From NCBI GenBank assembly GCA_949710005.1, contig OX453274.1, positions 27,566,240 through 27,630,239 on the forward strand: 64,000 bases of DNA, written 5' to 3'. Below, in pieces: positions 34,613 through 45,050 of the stretch. Made by a program: the position numbers and the translations under genes. The stretch's first letter is position 1. Every line of letters starts with the position of its first letter. Below the pieces are notes generated by a model. That model saw only the letters and a list, made by a program, of their open reading frames with translations, searched no databases and was not told the DNA's origin. This stretch comes from Ricordea florida (lineage: Eukaryota > Cnidaria > Anthozoa > Corallimorpharia > Ricordeidae).

Positions 34613-36290
34613 GGGAGAACTCGGATTTACTATTTCCGAATTTGCTTATGAAAGCACTGAAAAAGACATCCTTCAAGGAGCTACATTGTTGCTGTCGTTT
34701 TTCAGTTTATTCCCACGCCCATAAACACGGCAAGCTGAGAAGCTAATTATAGGTTAATGCCCTAATCCTTTTTTGACAAACATTACTGAACTACCCAACA
34801 ATGACAAAAATGAACAGAAATGTTGGAATTCCTCAAACGAGAGACCGTGAGATTAAAGAAGTATTAAACCAAACTTCGGCATATGGTGTATGATCTATTA
34901 TTTCTCATTGCTTTGACGAAGGACCAAAGAAACTTGTTATGTATATCCTATTCGTGCGCAATATGATAAGCTGGAAAGTAAATTTTAGGGCTAAAGCCAT
35001 TGTATTTTTAAAATTTTTAACTTCTCCCACGCGCATTTTTGTTTGTTAAATCCAGCTTATCCCTTGGTGGAATGATTTCGTTGATGAAAATACAAAAATA
35101 ACCTTGTAGGACATTGTCATTGGGCTTCCAGATGGAACTGACATATCAAATTATCTTATAATTCGCGGTAAACTGTGTGTTTGGGCTTATATCTACCCCG
35201 ATTTTTCTATGTTTCTGAACAAAATGAAAAATAAGTTAAATCTTTTTGAGAAAAGATGGAACGCAATTCTTGCGAAACTTATATAAATGCGAAACCTTTA
35301 TAAATCATAAATTAATAACATTTAAATAATATTTAGCCACTTCTTTTACTCTCAGTCTATACTGTAGTGTACGTGTGAGATGTGACGAACGGCTGATAAT
35401 GTAACGTGTATCTATAATGGTGAAAATGCCAAATTTGATAAAAAAAAAACAAATAACAAACCATGATTCAGGAAGTTTTAAATACCATTTACTGTACGCT
35501 TTTTTAACAAACTTCGTTCGGAAGTTAATCTAGGAAATTTAATGGCGAAAATTATACGACAGGCCAATAAATAATAGTGTTAACTTATGAGAAACACAGA
35601 ATAATTTCTTGTAAGGTTAAATTGTTTTTGGTTCAGGGAGAGATCATGGCTTAACTTTGGGAAAACCAGTAGTAATGGATAATTGAATATACCAATTTTT
35701 TCGAGGCGTGTGGAACTGCTCAAGACAGAAAAAGCCTTCTTATTTTATGGCTGGTTCGGCGACGGGCCTATCTCGCCCTCTTGGAATTGCCTCTTTGTCC
35801 CCGCAAAACAAAATGGCCATTTAATAAATCGTTTTTGACCAAGCTTATTCGGTCATAATGGCTCGATAGTGGCCTCGTTACCATGTTTTTCGTCTGGGTC
35901 AATAAACAGGCCAAAGAGATGTTAGCCTGACGCAAAAAAAAAAAAGAACCAGACCAGTATGCAGCCATGGATTTATTGTATGCTCATTTTGTTTTCTTTC
36001 GCGGGAAAAAGTGGGAAAGCCCCGAGCTACCAAGATGGAACCATCTAGCCCGCTCGGGTAGCCAATAAGAACTCAACACTGGGGTCATCTTGTCCGCTCG
36101 CGGAAGCGGCTTAATACGTTGCTGCGCTCGGTCGATAATTTCATAACGAAGGCCCGATAATTACCAATAAAAGACTCGCTCTTGGTCAACAGGATATATT
36201 TGGTATATATTAAGGAATGGGTTGTTGTTCATCGTGGAAAATGTGATGATAATATAAATTCTTCTTTTGTCACACGATGTAGTCTCTAAA
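34613..36290. other. AT-rich intergenic stretch, no gene seen
   Basis: No coding exon or RNA gene is recognisable. The small frames lack domains. Confidence 0.45.
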
Positions 36291-36530
36291 TGTTGATCGC
36301 GACGTTTCGACCGCTTACTGCGAGTCTTATTCAGGCGATGGGGTCGACTGATTCCGGCTCACCATTATGTAGCCGTGTGGTCTGCTCTGATTGGTGCGTA
36401 TCGATCCTGCTTTTGTTCCTGTTTGCGGAGTTTTGAGTTCGCGCGAGGCGGTTGTCTCTGTCGTTGTTAGGAAGAGCGTGACTGTTTCCGCTAATTACTA
36501 GTTTCGTTACGTTTACCTTTTTTGGTATTA
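36291..36530 (-). pseudogene. Penelope-like element, 3' end fragment left of the Polinton
   Basis: The minus-strand frame ends HQSEQTTRLHNGEPESVDPI-A then stop at 36331, nearly the same as the C-terminus of the plus-strand Penelope copy (EQTTQLPNGEPESVDPIA near 56600-56660). The downstream noncoding part (CGTTTCGACCG...TTGATCGC) is also shared. Together with the minus-strand fragment at 52296-52735 it suggests the Polinton landed in or beside a Penelope-like copy. Confidence 0.7.
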
Positions 36531-36635
36531 CCAATGAACCTGTCAGTCAAGTAGTTTTACATAAAAATACATTTTCCACGCGGTGGTAAGTTCTACCTTG
36601 GGCGACACGCGTTTTACAAATAAATCAGGTTGAGT

Positions 36636-37293
36636 AGAGAGTAGTATATGGGGGGTTCTGGCACACAATAAATTTCTGTCAAATTTGGGTTAGATTTGGG
36701 TTAGATTTTCTGTCAAATTTGGGCCATTTTTTCAGCACAATAAATTTCTGTCAAATTTGGGTTAGATTTGGGTTAGATTTTCTGTCAAATTTAAGTCAGA
36801 TTTTCAGCACAATAAATTTCTGTCAAATTTGGGTTAGATTTGGGTTAGATTTTCTGTCAAATTTAAGTCAGATTTTCAGCACAATAAATTTCTGTCAAAT
36901 TTGGGTTAGATTTGGGTTAGATTTTCTGTCAAATTTGGGCCATTTTTTCAGCACAATAAATTTCTGTCAAATTTGGGTTAGATTTGGGTTAGATTTTCTG
37001 TCAAATTTAAGTCAGATTTTCAGCACAATAAATTTCTGTCAAATTTGGGTTAGATTTGGGTTAGATTTTCTGTCAAATTTGGGCCATTTTTTCAGCACAA
37101 TAAATTTCTGTCAAATTTGGGTAAAAATTAAAAAAAAGATTAATTAGAAAATTGCACCAATGAATTTTCGCACACAATAAATTTCAGTCAAATTTGAGTA
37201 AAAACAAAGATTAACCAAGGATTTATAAAGTGCGAAAAAAAATATTTGAAATTATGATCTAAAGATTTGAAATAAACTATTAAAATGGAGCAA
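36636..37293. repeat. Left terminal inverted repeat with six 72-bp tandem units
   Basis: The repeat runs from the element end to ATGGAGCAA, including the start codon of the polymerase gene. Six full 72-bp units start at 36664, 36736, 36808, 36880, 36952 and 37024, with a partial one at 37096. Each has CACAATAAATTTCTGTCAAA, two TTTGGGTTAGA copies and one of two endings (GGGCCATTTTTTCAG or AAGTCAGATTTTCAG). The period is a multiple of three, which keeps a 24-residue repeat frame open by chance. The inner 170 bp are unique and match the right repeat almost exactly. Confidence 0.93.
37258..37268 (+). promoter_or_regulatory. TCTAAAGATTT box before the polymerase gene
   Basis: A variant of the TTTAAAGATT motif seen before most genes of the element, here 16 nt before the ATG at 37285. 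It lies in the inverted repeat, so the gene at the other end has the identical box. Confidence 0.5.
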
Positions 37294-40200
37294 CTACGCG
37301 GTTTATTAATGACACAATTGAGACCTCTAGCTAAATGGTATAATATTGAAAAATGGTATCGAATAAATAAAGAACCACTTATTGAAACGTTGTGGAATAT
37401 TACTGAAGTCAAAGATAATATTACAGAAATCATAAATAATATTCAAGAAATTATTGAATCATTAAATACCAATCCATATAGAACCGATCAGAATACTCCT
37501 CTGCCAATTCCTAGAAATAATGTACAAAATGATACACTAGAAAAAGAAGATGAAGAATGGGAAAAAATTAAGAATAATGCAAAATCTCGTAAGAGGCAAA
37601 AAAAGTATCATCGTGAAAAAAGTCAAGAAAGAAATATGAAACAACCAAAACTTGAAACTAAACTTCCAAAAACACAACTAACAAAAAATTTTATGAATGG
37701 TGAAAGAAATTATGAAAAGGAGGGTGCAAAACCAAAAACAAAACTCACTCCTAGAAAAAATATTCAAAAAAGAAAACTCGCACCTAATTTTATAAAACCA
37801 CAAAAGCCATCAAACAAAACTTTTAATTGGGGAAATTATTCATTTAAGGTGATGGCTAAAGATGAGTTTTCAAAAAAGCTTGCAGAATTAACCAATGAAA
37901 ATGTATTAAAACTTACTAATAATAAACAAACAAAACCAAAAAGACAGGTAAATATATCTGATAGTGTGAGAGATGAATTGAATGAAGAAAAAGAAGAAGA
38001 ATTCATTATAATAGAACGAGAGACAGCATTGAATAGATATTTGAAAGTATATAGGATAAATGGAAGGAAAGGGTATGATCCTAAAACTTACCTAAATAAA
38101 ATAAAAGAAAAAGTTGTGGATTTAATTAATAATAAAAAGAAACCAATAAAAATAAAATTTATATTAACAACTAAGTTAATAAAAGAGTCTCCAGATACAA
38201 ATCGTATTGAAGAAGAGGTTAGAAAATTCTTTCATTCACTTACAGAAATAATTACTGATTCTGATGATATAACCAAATTGTATGATACTATAGCAAATCA
38301 CATACTAAAGGAGTATGAAAAATATTTAAATAATGGTTATAAATGGAAATTTAGCAATATAATATGCCTTGATATTGGAATAACGCCATACAAACCGCTT
38401 AAGGGAAGTTCATATATTCCATTACCAGCAAAATTAGAAGCAAAAAAGGTAATTATTAACCAACAGAATTTTAATGATAATGAATGTTTTAAGTGGGCAG
38501 TAACTGAAGCCGTATTTCCAAGAGATAAAAATCCGCAAAGAGTAAATAATGAATTAAGAGAAAACTCAAAGAACTTCAACTGGACAGGAATAGAGTTCCC
38601 AGTTTCATTAAAAGATATTGATAAGTTTGAAAGGCAAAACCCCTACTATATTAATGTCTTAGGATATGAAAATGATTATGTATTTCCTTTAAGAATAAGT
38701 GATAATCAATTAGGAGATAATGTGATAAATTTAATTATGATATCAAATGATGAAAATAATCACTACTGTTGGGTAAAGAGTTTAAGTAGACTTTTATCGG
38801 CTCAAGCTAGTAAACATAAATGTAAGAGGCACTTTTGTGTTAGATGTTTTAACTCATTTCGGGAAATAGATTCATTAGAAAAACATACCGAATACTGCAA
38901 CAAAAACAAAGCAGTTAGGATTGATATGCCAAAAGATAAAAATGGAAATCCTTTATTTATTAAATTCGTTAATTATAAAAATAAAATGCGAGTGCCATTT
39001 TTAGTATATGCCGACTTTGAGTGCTATCCAGAGAAAATTGATATAGATATAAGTTGTCTAGATAATAGTAAAAGCTTTACTCAAAAGTATCAGAAACATA
39101 AACCATCTGGATTCAGTTATTATATCAAGTGTTTTGATGAGAATATATTACAAACAAATTTTGAAAAACTTGTAAGATATACTGCAAAATCTTCAGATGA
39201 TGATGTAGCACAGATATTTGTAGAATATTTAGAGAGAGATATTAGAAGAATTTATAATGAAATAATAAAACCAAGAAACAAAAAGTTATATTACTATAAA
39301 AGGAGTAATATGTCTGAAATAGATAAAAAAGACTATGAAAATGCTAAGAAATGTCATATATGTGAGTGTGAATTAGGAAAAGATAAGGTATTAGATCACT
39401 GTCACCTTACAGGAAAGTATAGAGGAGCAGCTCATGAAGATTGTAACTTGAATTTCAAGATTCCAAAGTTCATACCTATAGTATTTCATAATCTATCCGG
39501 ATATGATTCACATTTGTTTATTAAGAATCTTGGGAAAACAGAAGGTGAAATAACCCCCATAGCACAAAATGAGGAAAGGTATATTTCTTTCTCAAAAAAG
39601 ATTGTAGTTGATGAATATATAGATAAAAGTGGTGAGAAAAAGATAGTTAAGAGAGAAATGAGATTTATAGATTCATTCAAATTTATGTTAACCAGTCTTG
39701 ATGGCCTAGTTGATAATCTTACAAAATGTGGAAAGTGCGACGCGTGTAAACCAGGAGATTGTATAAAGAAATACATTGAAGATGGTAAGATAATTAAGTA
39801 TGAAGGTATTGGTAAATGTGGTCGATGTAAGAATTGTAATTTAGCTGAAAGTAAATGTCTTTCACCATCAGATAAATACCTAAATGAAGTTAAAAAGTAT
39901 TTTAAAGGTGATGAATTAAAGCTAGCGTTAAGAAAGGGTGTATATCCATATGATTATATTGACAGCTTTGATAAACTAAATGAAACCCAACTTCCACCAA
40001 TGGATGCATTTTTCTCAAAACTAAATGATGAAGATATAAATGAAGAAAATTACCAACACGCTAAAAATGTGTGGAAAACTTTTAATATGAAAACATTTAG
40101 GGAGTATCATGATCTATATCTCAAGTTAGATGTATTATTGTTAGCGGATGTATTTGAAAATTTTAGAGATGTTTGTATTAAAAATTATGGGTTAGATCCT

Positions 40201-41640
40201 GCTTGGTACTACACCTCGCCTAGTTTATCTTGGGATGCTATGTTAAAGTTAACGAAAGTAAAATTGGAGTTACTAACTGACATTAACATGTTACTTATGT
40301 TTGAAAAAGGTGTAAGAGGAGGTGTATCTCAGATTTCAACTAGATATGCTGAAGCAAACAATCCATATATGAAGAAATATGATCCAAACAAACCTAAAAA
40401 ATATATCATATATATTGACGCAAATAACTTATACGGAGGAGGAATGAGTAAACCACTACCTACTCATGGTTTTAAGTGGTTTGAAGAAGAAGATTTTGGA
40501 AATTGGAGAAATATACCATGCGTAATCGAGGTTGAATTAGAATATCCTGAACATCTTCATGATTTACATAATGATTATCCGCTAGCTCCAGAGAGACTTG
40601 TTGTTAACAATGTAGAAAAATTAATCCCAAACCTAAAAAATAAAACAAAGTATATAGTTCATCGAGAAACTCTAAAACTTTATGAAAGTTTGGGATTAAA
40701 AGTTACAAAGATTCACAGAGGTATTAAATTCAATGAGTCTGCATGGCTAAAACCCTACATTGATTTGAATACTAAACTAAGATCTCAAGCAAAGAATGAT
40801 TTTGAAAAAGATTTCTTTAAGTTAATGAACAATTCTGTATTTGGTAAAACCATGGAAAATATTAGAAAAAGGGTAGACATTAGATTAGTTACAAATAAAG
40901 AAGATGCAGAAAAATTAACAATAAAACCAAACTTTAATCATTTTACTATATTTAGTGAAGATCTGGCAGCTATCCATATGAATAAAAAAAGATTAACATT
41001 TAATAAACCTGTTTACTTAGGTATGTGTATTCTAGATTTAAGTAAAGCAATAATGTATGAATTTCATTATAATTATATCAAAAATAAATATGGAGAAAAG
41101 GCTAAGCTGTTGTTTACAGATACAGATAGTCTTGTATATGTTATAGAAACAGAAGATTTTTACAAGGATATAAGTCCAGATGTTAGAAAAATGTTTGACA
41201 CAAGTAATTATCCTAAAAACCATCCATCAGGTATAGAAACGGGTATGAATAAGAAATTAATCGGAATGTTTAAAGATGAAGCTGGTGGAATGATAATTAA
41301 GGAGTTTGTGGGATTGAGAGCGAAGTTATACGCTTATATGACTGAAAATGATGATGAAGTAAAGAAATGCAAGGGAATGAAGAAAGAAGTTATAAAAAAG
41401 AAAATAAAATTTAATAATTATAAGGAATGTCTATTAACAGGGGAAAAGCAATATAGAAAGATGAATGTAATTAGAAGTCATTTACATGATGTTTATACAG
41501 AAAGTGTTAATAAAGTTGCACTATCTGCTGATGATGATAAGAGAATAATTTGTAAAGATAAAATAAGTACTTTAGCCTACGGACATTATAGTCTCAAAAC
41601 AGAATCAGGTGGAAGTTCAGTATCAAATGGCACAACTTGA
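37285..41640 (+). CDS. polB: Protein-primed family B DNA polymerase (Polinton type), 1451 aa
   Basis: Replicates the linear element, presumably primed by a terminal protein. Layout: residues ~10-45, a SAP/Rho-N-like helical module (LRPLAKWYNIEKWYR); a Lys/Glu-rich linker with YEKEGAKPK at 143-151; a conserved segment ~397-495 (NECFKWAV to NNHYCWVKSLSRLL); a Cys/His zinc finger at ~512-538; exonuclease motif I YADFE ~575; an embedded endonuclease VII-like HNH module at ~689-723 (CHIC, DHCHLTGKYRGAAH, C); Exo II HNLSGYDSH ~735; Exo III YLKLD ~945; polymerase motif A DANNLYGGG with D1045; motif B KLMNNSVFGKT at 1179; motif C DTDS at 1279; and RAKLYAYM ~1347. All catalytic residues I can check are present. 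The start codon lies in the terminal repeat. The 3' end overlaps the convergent integrase gene by 55 bp. Confidence 0.95.
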   Translation: MEQLRGLLMTQLRPLAKWYNIEKWYRINKEPLIETLWNITEVKDNITEIINNIQEIIESLNTNPYRTDQNTPLPIPRNNVQNDTLEKEDEEWEKIKNNAKSRKRQKKYHREKSQERNMKQPKLETKLPKTQLTKNFMNGERNYEKEGAKPKTKLTPRKNIQKRKLAPNFIKPQKPSNKTFNWGNYSFKVMAKDEFSKKLAELTNENVLKLTNNKQTKPKRQVNISDSVRDELNEEKEEEFIIIERETALNRYLKVYRINGRKGYDPKTYLNKIKEKVVDLINNKKKPIKIKFILTTKLIKESPDTNRIEEEVRKFFHSLTEIITDSDDITKLYDTIANHILKEYEKYLNNGYKWKFSNIICLDIGITPYKPLKGSSYIPLPAKLEAKKVIINQQNFNDNECFKWAVTEAVFPRDKNPQRVNNELRENSKNFNWTGIEFPVSLKDIDKFERQNPYYINVLGYENDYVFPLRISDNQLGDNVINLIMISNDENNHYCWVKSLSRLLSAQASKHKCKRHFCVRCFNSFREIDSLEKHTEYCNKNKAVRIDMPKDKNGNPLFIKFVNYKNKMRVPFLVYADFECYPEKIDIDISCLDNSKSFTQKYQKHKPSGFSYYIKCFDENILQTNFEKLVRYTAKSSDDDVAQIFVEYLERDIRRIYNEIIKPRNKKLYYYKRSNMSEIDKKDYENAKKCHICECELGKDKVLDHCHLTGKYRGAAHEDCNLNFKIPKFIPIVFHNLSGYDSHLFIKNLGKTEGEITPIAQNEERYISFSKKIVVDEYIDKSGEKKIVKREMRFIDSFKFMLTSLDGLVDNLTKCGKCDACKPGDCIKKYIEDGKIIKYEGIGKCGRCKNCNLAESKCLSPSDKYLNEVKKYFKGDELKLALRKGVYPYDYIDSFDKLNETQLPPMDAFFSKLNDEDINEENYQHAKNVWKTFNMKTFREYHDLYLKLDVLLLADVFENFRDVCIKNYGLDPAWYYTSPSLSWDAMLKLTKVKLELLTDINMLLMFEKGVRGGVSQISTRYAEANNPYMKKYDPNKPKKYIIYIDANNLYGGGMSKPLPTHGFKWFEEEDFGNWRNIPCVIEVELEYPEHLHDLHNDYPLAPERLVVNNVEKLIPNLKNKTKYIVHRETLKLYESLGLKVTKIHRGIKFNESAWLKPYIDLNTKLRSQAKNDFEKDFFKLMNNSVFGKTMENIRKRVDIRLVTNKEDAEKLTIKPNFNHFTIFSEDLAAIHMNKKRLTFNKPVYLGMCILDLSKAIMYEFHYNYIKNKYGEKAKLLFTDTDSLVYVIETEDFYKDISPDVRKMFDTSNYPKNHPSGIETGMNKKLIGMFKDEAGGMIIKEFVGLRAKLYAYMTENDDEVKKCKGMKKEVIKKKIKFNNYKECLLTGEKQYRKMNVIRSHLHDVYTESVNKVALSADDDKRIICKDKISTLAYGHYSLKTESGGSSVSNGTT

Positions 41641-42578
41641 ATTTCTTCTCTTACAAAACCTCGCCTTGGTCCATCTATTAAATAATATAAAACCGGCTGA
41701 TTAGGTGAAATCACGCTTCTAGAAATATCAAAAACTTTAATACTCCAAATAGGATCTGTAGCCCGCCTTTTTTCACCACCCTCAAGTTCTCCAGGAGAAA
41801 GTAAGTATCTAACTTTAACATAAGATGGTAGTCTAACCTCATCAAGCCCCACCTCCCGCCGGTAATTTTTTGGTTCGATATCAACTTTTTTCTGTTTTAT
41901 AGCCTCATCAGGCTCTTTACCAGTTATTCTAGTTGGTGTATTATTCAAAGTTTTTATGATACCTGGTAATCGTTTCACCCATACTCTTGATCTTTCATCA
42001 CTAATCATTTCTTGTGCATATTGATGACTAAATAATCTTTCGCCTAATATTCTGTTTGCTCTTTCAACAAATGCTTGAGCTCTATGATTTCCAGCTTCAC
42101 TTCTTTGAATGTTCACATTATGATAATTCATAAGTTTTGTAACCTCACCCATAAATTCTTTTCCTGGATCAACAATTAATGTTTTGGGATATTTTAACTT
42201 CCTGGAATATATTTTTTCAAAAGCATTTGAAATTTCTCGGCTTTCTTTTGAGGTTAATGGTTCAGCATCTTTGTATCTAGAGGCAACATCAACCACAACT
42301 AATGTATATTTATATGTTTTTCTTCCAACTCTATCATGAGGTAAAAATAATAAATCCGCCTGGTGAATCTGATTAGGTTTATCCACGGCCCAGTGCGGCC
42401 TAGGAATATACTTTGGAGCTGGCAGATATATTTGCCATATTGCCTGTTTTTCAAGCCATTTTTTTGCTGAATCTTCACTAACTTTCGCTTTTTCAGCTAA
42501 TTTATTAATCGCAGAATATCCTTTCCAATAACCCTCAGTTGAATAATATATTTTTGATAATATGCTTTCGTTACTCAT
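41586..42578 (-). CDS. int: Retroviral-type DDE integrase, 330 aa
   Basis: Joins the linear element DNA to host chromosomes and makes the 5-6-bp target duplication seen at the ends. The N-terminus (1-50) looks helix-turn-helix-like rather than the HHCC zinc domain of many integrases. The rve core has D75 (HQADLLFL), D137 (LIVDPGKEF) and E172 (AFVERANRIL), a D-D35E spacing. The C-terminus (~255-320, VRYLLSPGELEGG to PRRGFVREEIQVV) is likely an SH3-like DNA-binding domain. It is transcribed leftward, divergent from the capsid gene, with only 34 bp between the two ATGs. Confidence 0.93.
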   Translation of the reverse strand: MSNESILSKIYYSTEGYWKGYSAINKLAEKAKVSEDSAKKWLEKQAIWQIYLPAPKYIPRPHWAVDKPNQIHQADLLFLPHDRVGRKTYKYTLVVVDVASRYKDAEPLTSKESREISNAFEKIYSRKLKYPKTLIVDPGKEFMGEVTKLMNYHNVNIQRSEAGNHRAQAFVERANRILGERLFSHQYAQEMISDERSRVWVKRLPGIIKTLNNTPTRITGKEPDEAIKQKKVDIEPKNYRREVGLDEVRLPSYVKVRYLLSPGELEGGEKRRATDPIWSIKVFDISRSVISPNQPVLYYLIDGPRRGFVREEIQVVPFDTELPPDSVLRL

Positions 42579-42587
42579 TTAAAGATT
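42578..42587 (+). promoter_or_regulatory. TTTAAAGATT box before the capsid gene
   Basis: It lies 25 nt before the capsid ATG at 42613 and directly abuts the integrase start codon on the other strand. The 34-bp gap therefore has to hold both promoters. Confidence 0.6.
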
Positions 42588-42612
42588 ACTACACCTTTCC
42601 TTAAAATAAAAT

Positions 42613-43854
42613 ATGACAACCATATCTGAAAAAATTAACCCAAACAGGATTCCAAGAGATCCACTCGGTTTGAAAGCGGAATCAACATTGCATAGAATTA
42701 CGCTAAACCCATCATCAGCTAATCCTGCAGAAACGCTGTACATAAATATTCCTAAACTTTCTGAAAATTTAGTGATTGTACCTGGAAGTGTATATCTAGT
42801 ATTTAACTTGACTGTTGAGGGGCATGAAGATAACACCCTAGTGAATAATGTGGGCAGTAATCTTGTATCCAGACTAAGGGTTCTTTTTGGCGGGGAAACA
42901 CTACAGGATACTCAAAGATATGATCTATTTCAAACCTACCATGACTTATTCTTAACAGATGAAGAACGGGAGGATAGATTAAGGCGGGGAATATCTTCTG
43001 TAAACATGAGGAAGCTACGGACAAATGCGGGTGATAAGGTAGACACAGATGCAAAGGAAGTAGCTCTTGCCGTCGTACACAACACCAAGTACCATATCCC
43101 ACTAAAACATCCTGTTCTCAACGATCATGGCGTTTTCTATCCAAAAGCATTAGATCATCAACTAATATTTGAGATTACACTGGCTCCAGTTAACGATATT
43201 GTTGTTTATTCTGACAAGACAAAGACCCCAACTTACAAAATCACAAACCTTGAGTTGGAATATTCTTGTATATCAAGCGAATACTTAGCTCGCGAGGCAC
43301 AGGCGGCTTATCAGGTTGGTAAAGGATTCTTTTATGAAAATGTCACTCTACACAAAACTTTCACCATATCCCGGCCTACAGACAGTGTTATAAATCAGCA
43401 TATTAATCTACCGAGAAGGTCAATTACGGGGATATTATGTTTGTTTACATTACCATATGGTGAAGGAGCGCGAGATTCTGAGAATTTTTTCAATCCAGGT
43501 ATAACCTCAATCAATATCGATGTTAATGGCGTACCAAACCGTTTCTACTCTAAGGGAATGGTACCTTCAGACCTATGGGAGTCGATAAAGAAACGTTTCA
43601 GTGGTTCTTCCCTTTGGTCAGTAAAGGAAAAGGAATTTTATAGTAAAAAGTTTGCTCTGTGGTTAGATTTGAGAACTCACCCGGATAATGGTATTCATGG
43701 AGGGGGTCTGGCCTTAAATAACGCCCAAGATGGTATAAAAATTGAAATTAAACGAAAACTTAGTGGGTCTGGTATTATGACTTGTTACATGTTTGTGGTA
43801 GCTGATGCATTAATGGAAATAATGAATTCCAACTTAAGGTCTATTATGTATTAG
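42613..43854 (+). CDS. mcp: Major capsid protein candidate, double-jelly-roll type, 413 aa
   Basis: Predicted main shell protein. The sequence is beta-rich with no membrane segment. The N-terminal half has a jelly-roll-like run (IVPGSVYLVFNLTVEGHEDN, LVSRLRVLFGGETLQDTQRY, LIFEITLAPVNDIVVYSD). The C-terminal half has INIDVNGVPNRFYSKGM, FALWLDLRTHPDNGIHGG and IKIEIKRKLSGSGIMTCYMF, a pattern I know from hexon-like capsid proteins of Polinton/adintovirus elements. It is shorter than many Polinton capsid proteins. The position just before the packaging ATPase (7-bp gap) is the classic capsid-ATPase pairing. The family is inferred from pattern and context; a structure prediction would settle it. 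Confidence 0.8.
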   Translation: MTTISEKINPNRIPRDPLGLKAESTLHRITLNPSSANPAETLYINIPKLSENLVIVPGSVYLVFNLTVEGHEDNTLVNNVGSNLVSRLRVLFGGETLQDTQRYDLFQTYHDLFLTDEEREDRLRRGISSVNMRKLRTNAGDKVDTDAKEVALAVVHNTKYHIPLKHPVLNDHGVFYPKALDHQLIFEITLAPVNDIVVYSDKTKTPTYKITNLELEYSCISSEYLAREAQAAYQVGKGFFYENVTLHKTFTISRPTDSVINQHINLPRRSITGILCLFTLPYGEGARDSENFFNPGITSINIDVNGVPNRFYSKGMVPSDLWESIKKRFSGSSLWSVKEKEFYSKKFALWLDLRTHPDNGIHGGGLALNNAQDGIKIEIKRKLSGSGIMTCYMFVVADALMEIMNSNLRSIMY

Positions 43855-43861
43855 TTAAAAA

Positions 43862-44524
43862 ATGGAAGAATTAAGAGATAAAATTCCTTTTCATTGCATT
43901 ATAACGGGCCCAACAAATTGCGGAAAGACAAAGTACATAATTGATCAACTCCGAGGCCCATTCCGAAAAGTGTTTGAATTCATTGTTCTAATATGTCCAA
44001 CTTATTCTAAAAATAAAACCTATCATAATTTTGCCTTAGGAGATAAACATTTCTATGTATTATCACCCGATTCTAGTAACATTGATGAGATTAACGAATT
44101 GTTAACTGATTGCCAAACTTTATTCTCTGGAACAAATACCTTAATAATTCTAGATGATTGTGCTGTTTCAAATGATCTGAAGAAAAGATCGAACAAGTTT
44201 ATTGATTTAGCATTCTCTGGAAGACATCATGGATTATCAATGTGGGTTCTCACGCAGCAATTAACATCAATAGCAAAACCATTCCGTGAAAATGTGGCTT
44301 GCGTAGTTACTTTCCATAACCCATCGAAAAAAGGTATGAAGATGTTTTTCGAAGATTATGGTGGTGATTTAGACCCTGAAACTAGTAAAAAGTTTGTGAA
44401 ATTATTAAAAAATGAAAAATATTCTAGACTCTGTTTGTGTTTACGGCACCCATTTAATTGTTATTTGGAAGTTCCAAACGGAACTCGACAAAAGGGAGCA
44501 ACCTGCAGTGATTTAAAGACCTAA
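43862..44524 (+). CDS. FtsK/HerA-like (A32) genome-packaging ATPase, 220 aa
   Basis: Predicted to pump the element DNA into capsids. Walker A is GPTNCGKT at residues 16-23; Walker B is TLIILDDCA with D98-D99; a polar sensor WVLTQQLTS lies near 128-136. The size and the SGRHHGLSMWVLTQQ block fit the A32-type ATPases of Polintons, virophages and large DNA viruses. It starts 7 bp after the capsid stop with no TTTAAAGA box of its own, so it is probably expressed from the capsid transcript. Confidence 0.92.
   Translation: MEELRDKIPFHCIITGPTNCGKTKYIIDQLRGPFRKVFEFIVLICPTYSKNKTYHNFALGDKHFYVLSPDSSNIDEINELLTDCQTLFSGTNTLIILDDCAVSNDLKKRSNKFIDLAFSGRHHGLSMWVLTQQLTSIAKPFRENVACVVTFHNPSKKGMKMFFEDYGGDLDPETSKKFVKLLKNEKYSRLCLCLRHPFNCYLEVPNGTRQKGATCSDLKT
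44512..44520 (+). promoter_or_regulatory. TTTAAAGAC box before the 167-aa gene
   Basis: It lies 26 nt before the ATG at 44547 and overlaps the last codons of the ATPase gene. Same core as the other boxes. Confidence 0.6.
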
Positions 44525-44546
44525 CTGTAGGTAAGAAAATTGTAAA

Positions 44547-45050
44547 ATGGCAGAAGTTGAAGATTATATTGAGCAAGAAAAGAATGAGGTAAAAGATAAT
44601 GAAGTTGAAATAAAACAAGAATCACTTGCCATCCTCGCGGCTCTTGGAACCACAAAGGAATATTTAGGGGTTGATATGAGTCTTGGTGATGTAAAAAGAT
44701 TATCAGTAAAAGACATTGAAAAATATTATAATCGATATCAGGCAGTATTGGGTAAGAAAATTAATGGTGGGTTGGTAGATTCATCTCTTCAATTAGTTTC
44801 TAAAGTTATTTCTTACATGGTTCCCGTGGATGATATAGAAGCTCTTTGTAAAGATTTGAAGAATGATGATTTGGTTAATCGTGAACTGACAAACATTGTA
44901 GGTCTATTAGCATTAAAAGCAGGAAGATTGGCAGCACTTGCTAGCGGGCTATTCCAGGTTGCTAAACACGTTAAAATAGGTAAAATACAACAAGTTACAG
45001 ATGATACTAACAAAACTGAGCAGGCTACTGATGGTAATGATATGATTTAA
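44547..45050 (+). CDS. Helical protein of unknown function, 167 aa
   Basis: An acidic N-terminus (1-25) is followed by mainly helical sequence (LAILAALGTTKEYLGVDMSL, LKNDDLVNRELTNIVGLLAL, GRLAALASGLFQVAKHVKIG). The last segment is amphipathic or weakly hydrophobic rather than a clear membrane span. There is one cysteine and no catalytic pattern. I recognise no family. Sitting right after the packaging ATPase and before small membrane proteins, it is likely a virion component. It has its own TTTAAAGA box. Confidence 0.75.
   Translation: MAEVEDYIEQEKNEVKDNEVEIKQESLAILAALGTTKEYLGVDMSLGDVKRLSVKDIEKYYNRYQAVLGKKINGGLVDSSLQLVSKVISYMVPVDDIEALCKDLKNDDLVNRELTNIVGLLALKAGRLAALASGLFQVAKHVKIGKIQQVTDDTNKTEQATDGNDMI

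Noticed and set aside
36719..37147. 142-residue open frame of 24-residue repeats in the left terminal repeat
   Set aside because: The 72-bp tandem period keeps any open frame open. The mirrored frame at 51563-52207 behaves the same. There is no start context, and the composition is that of AT-rich repeats.
42613..43854. Capsid candidate as a host gene
   Set aside because: It lies inside the element, shares its base composition and promoter box, and is followed at 7 bp by the packaging ATPase.
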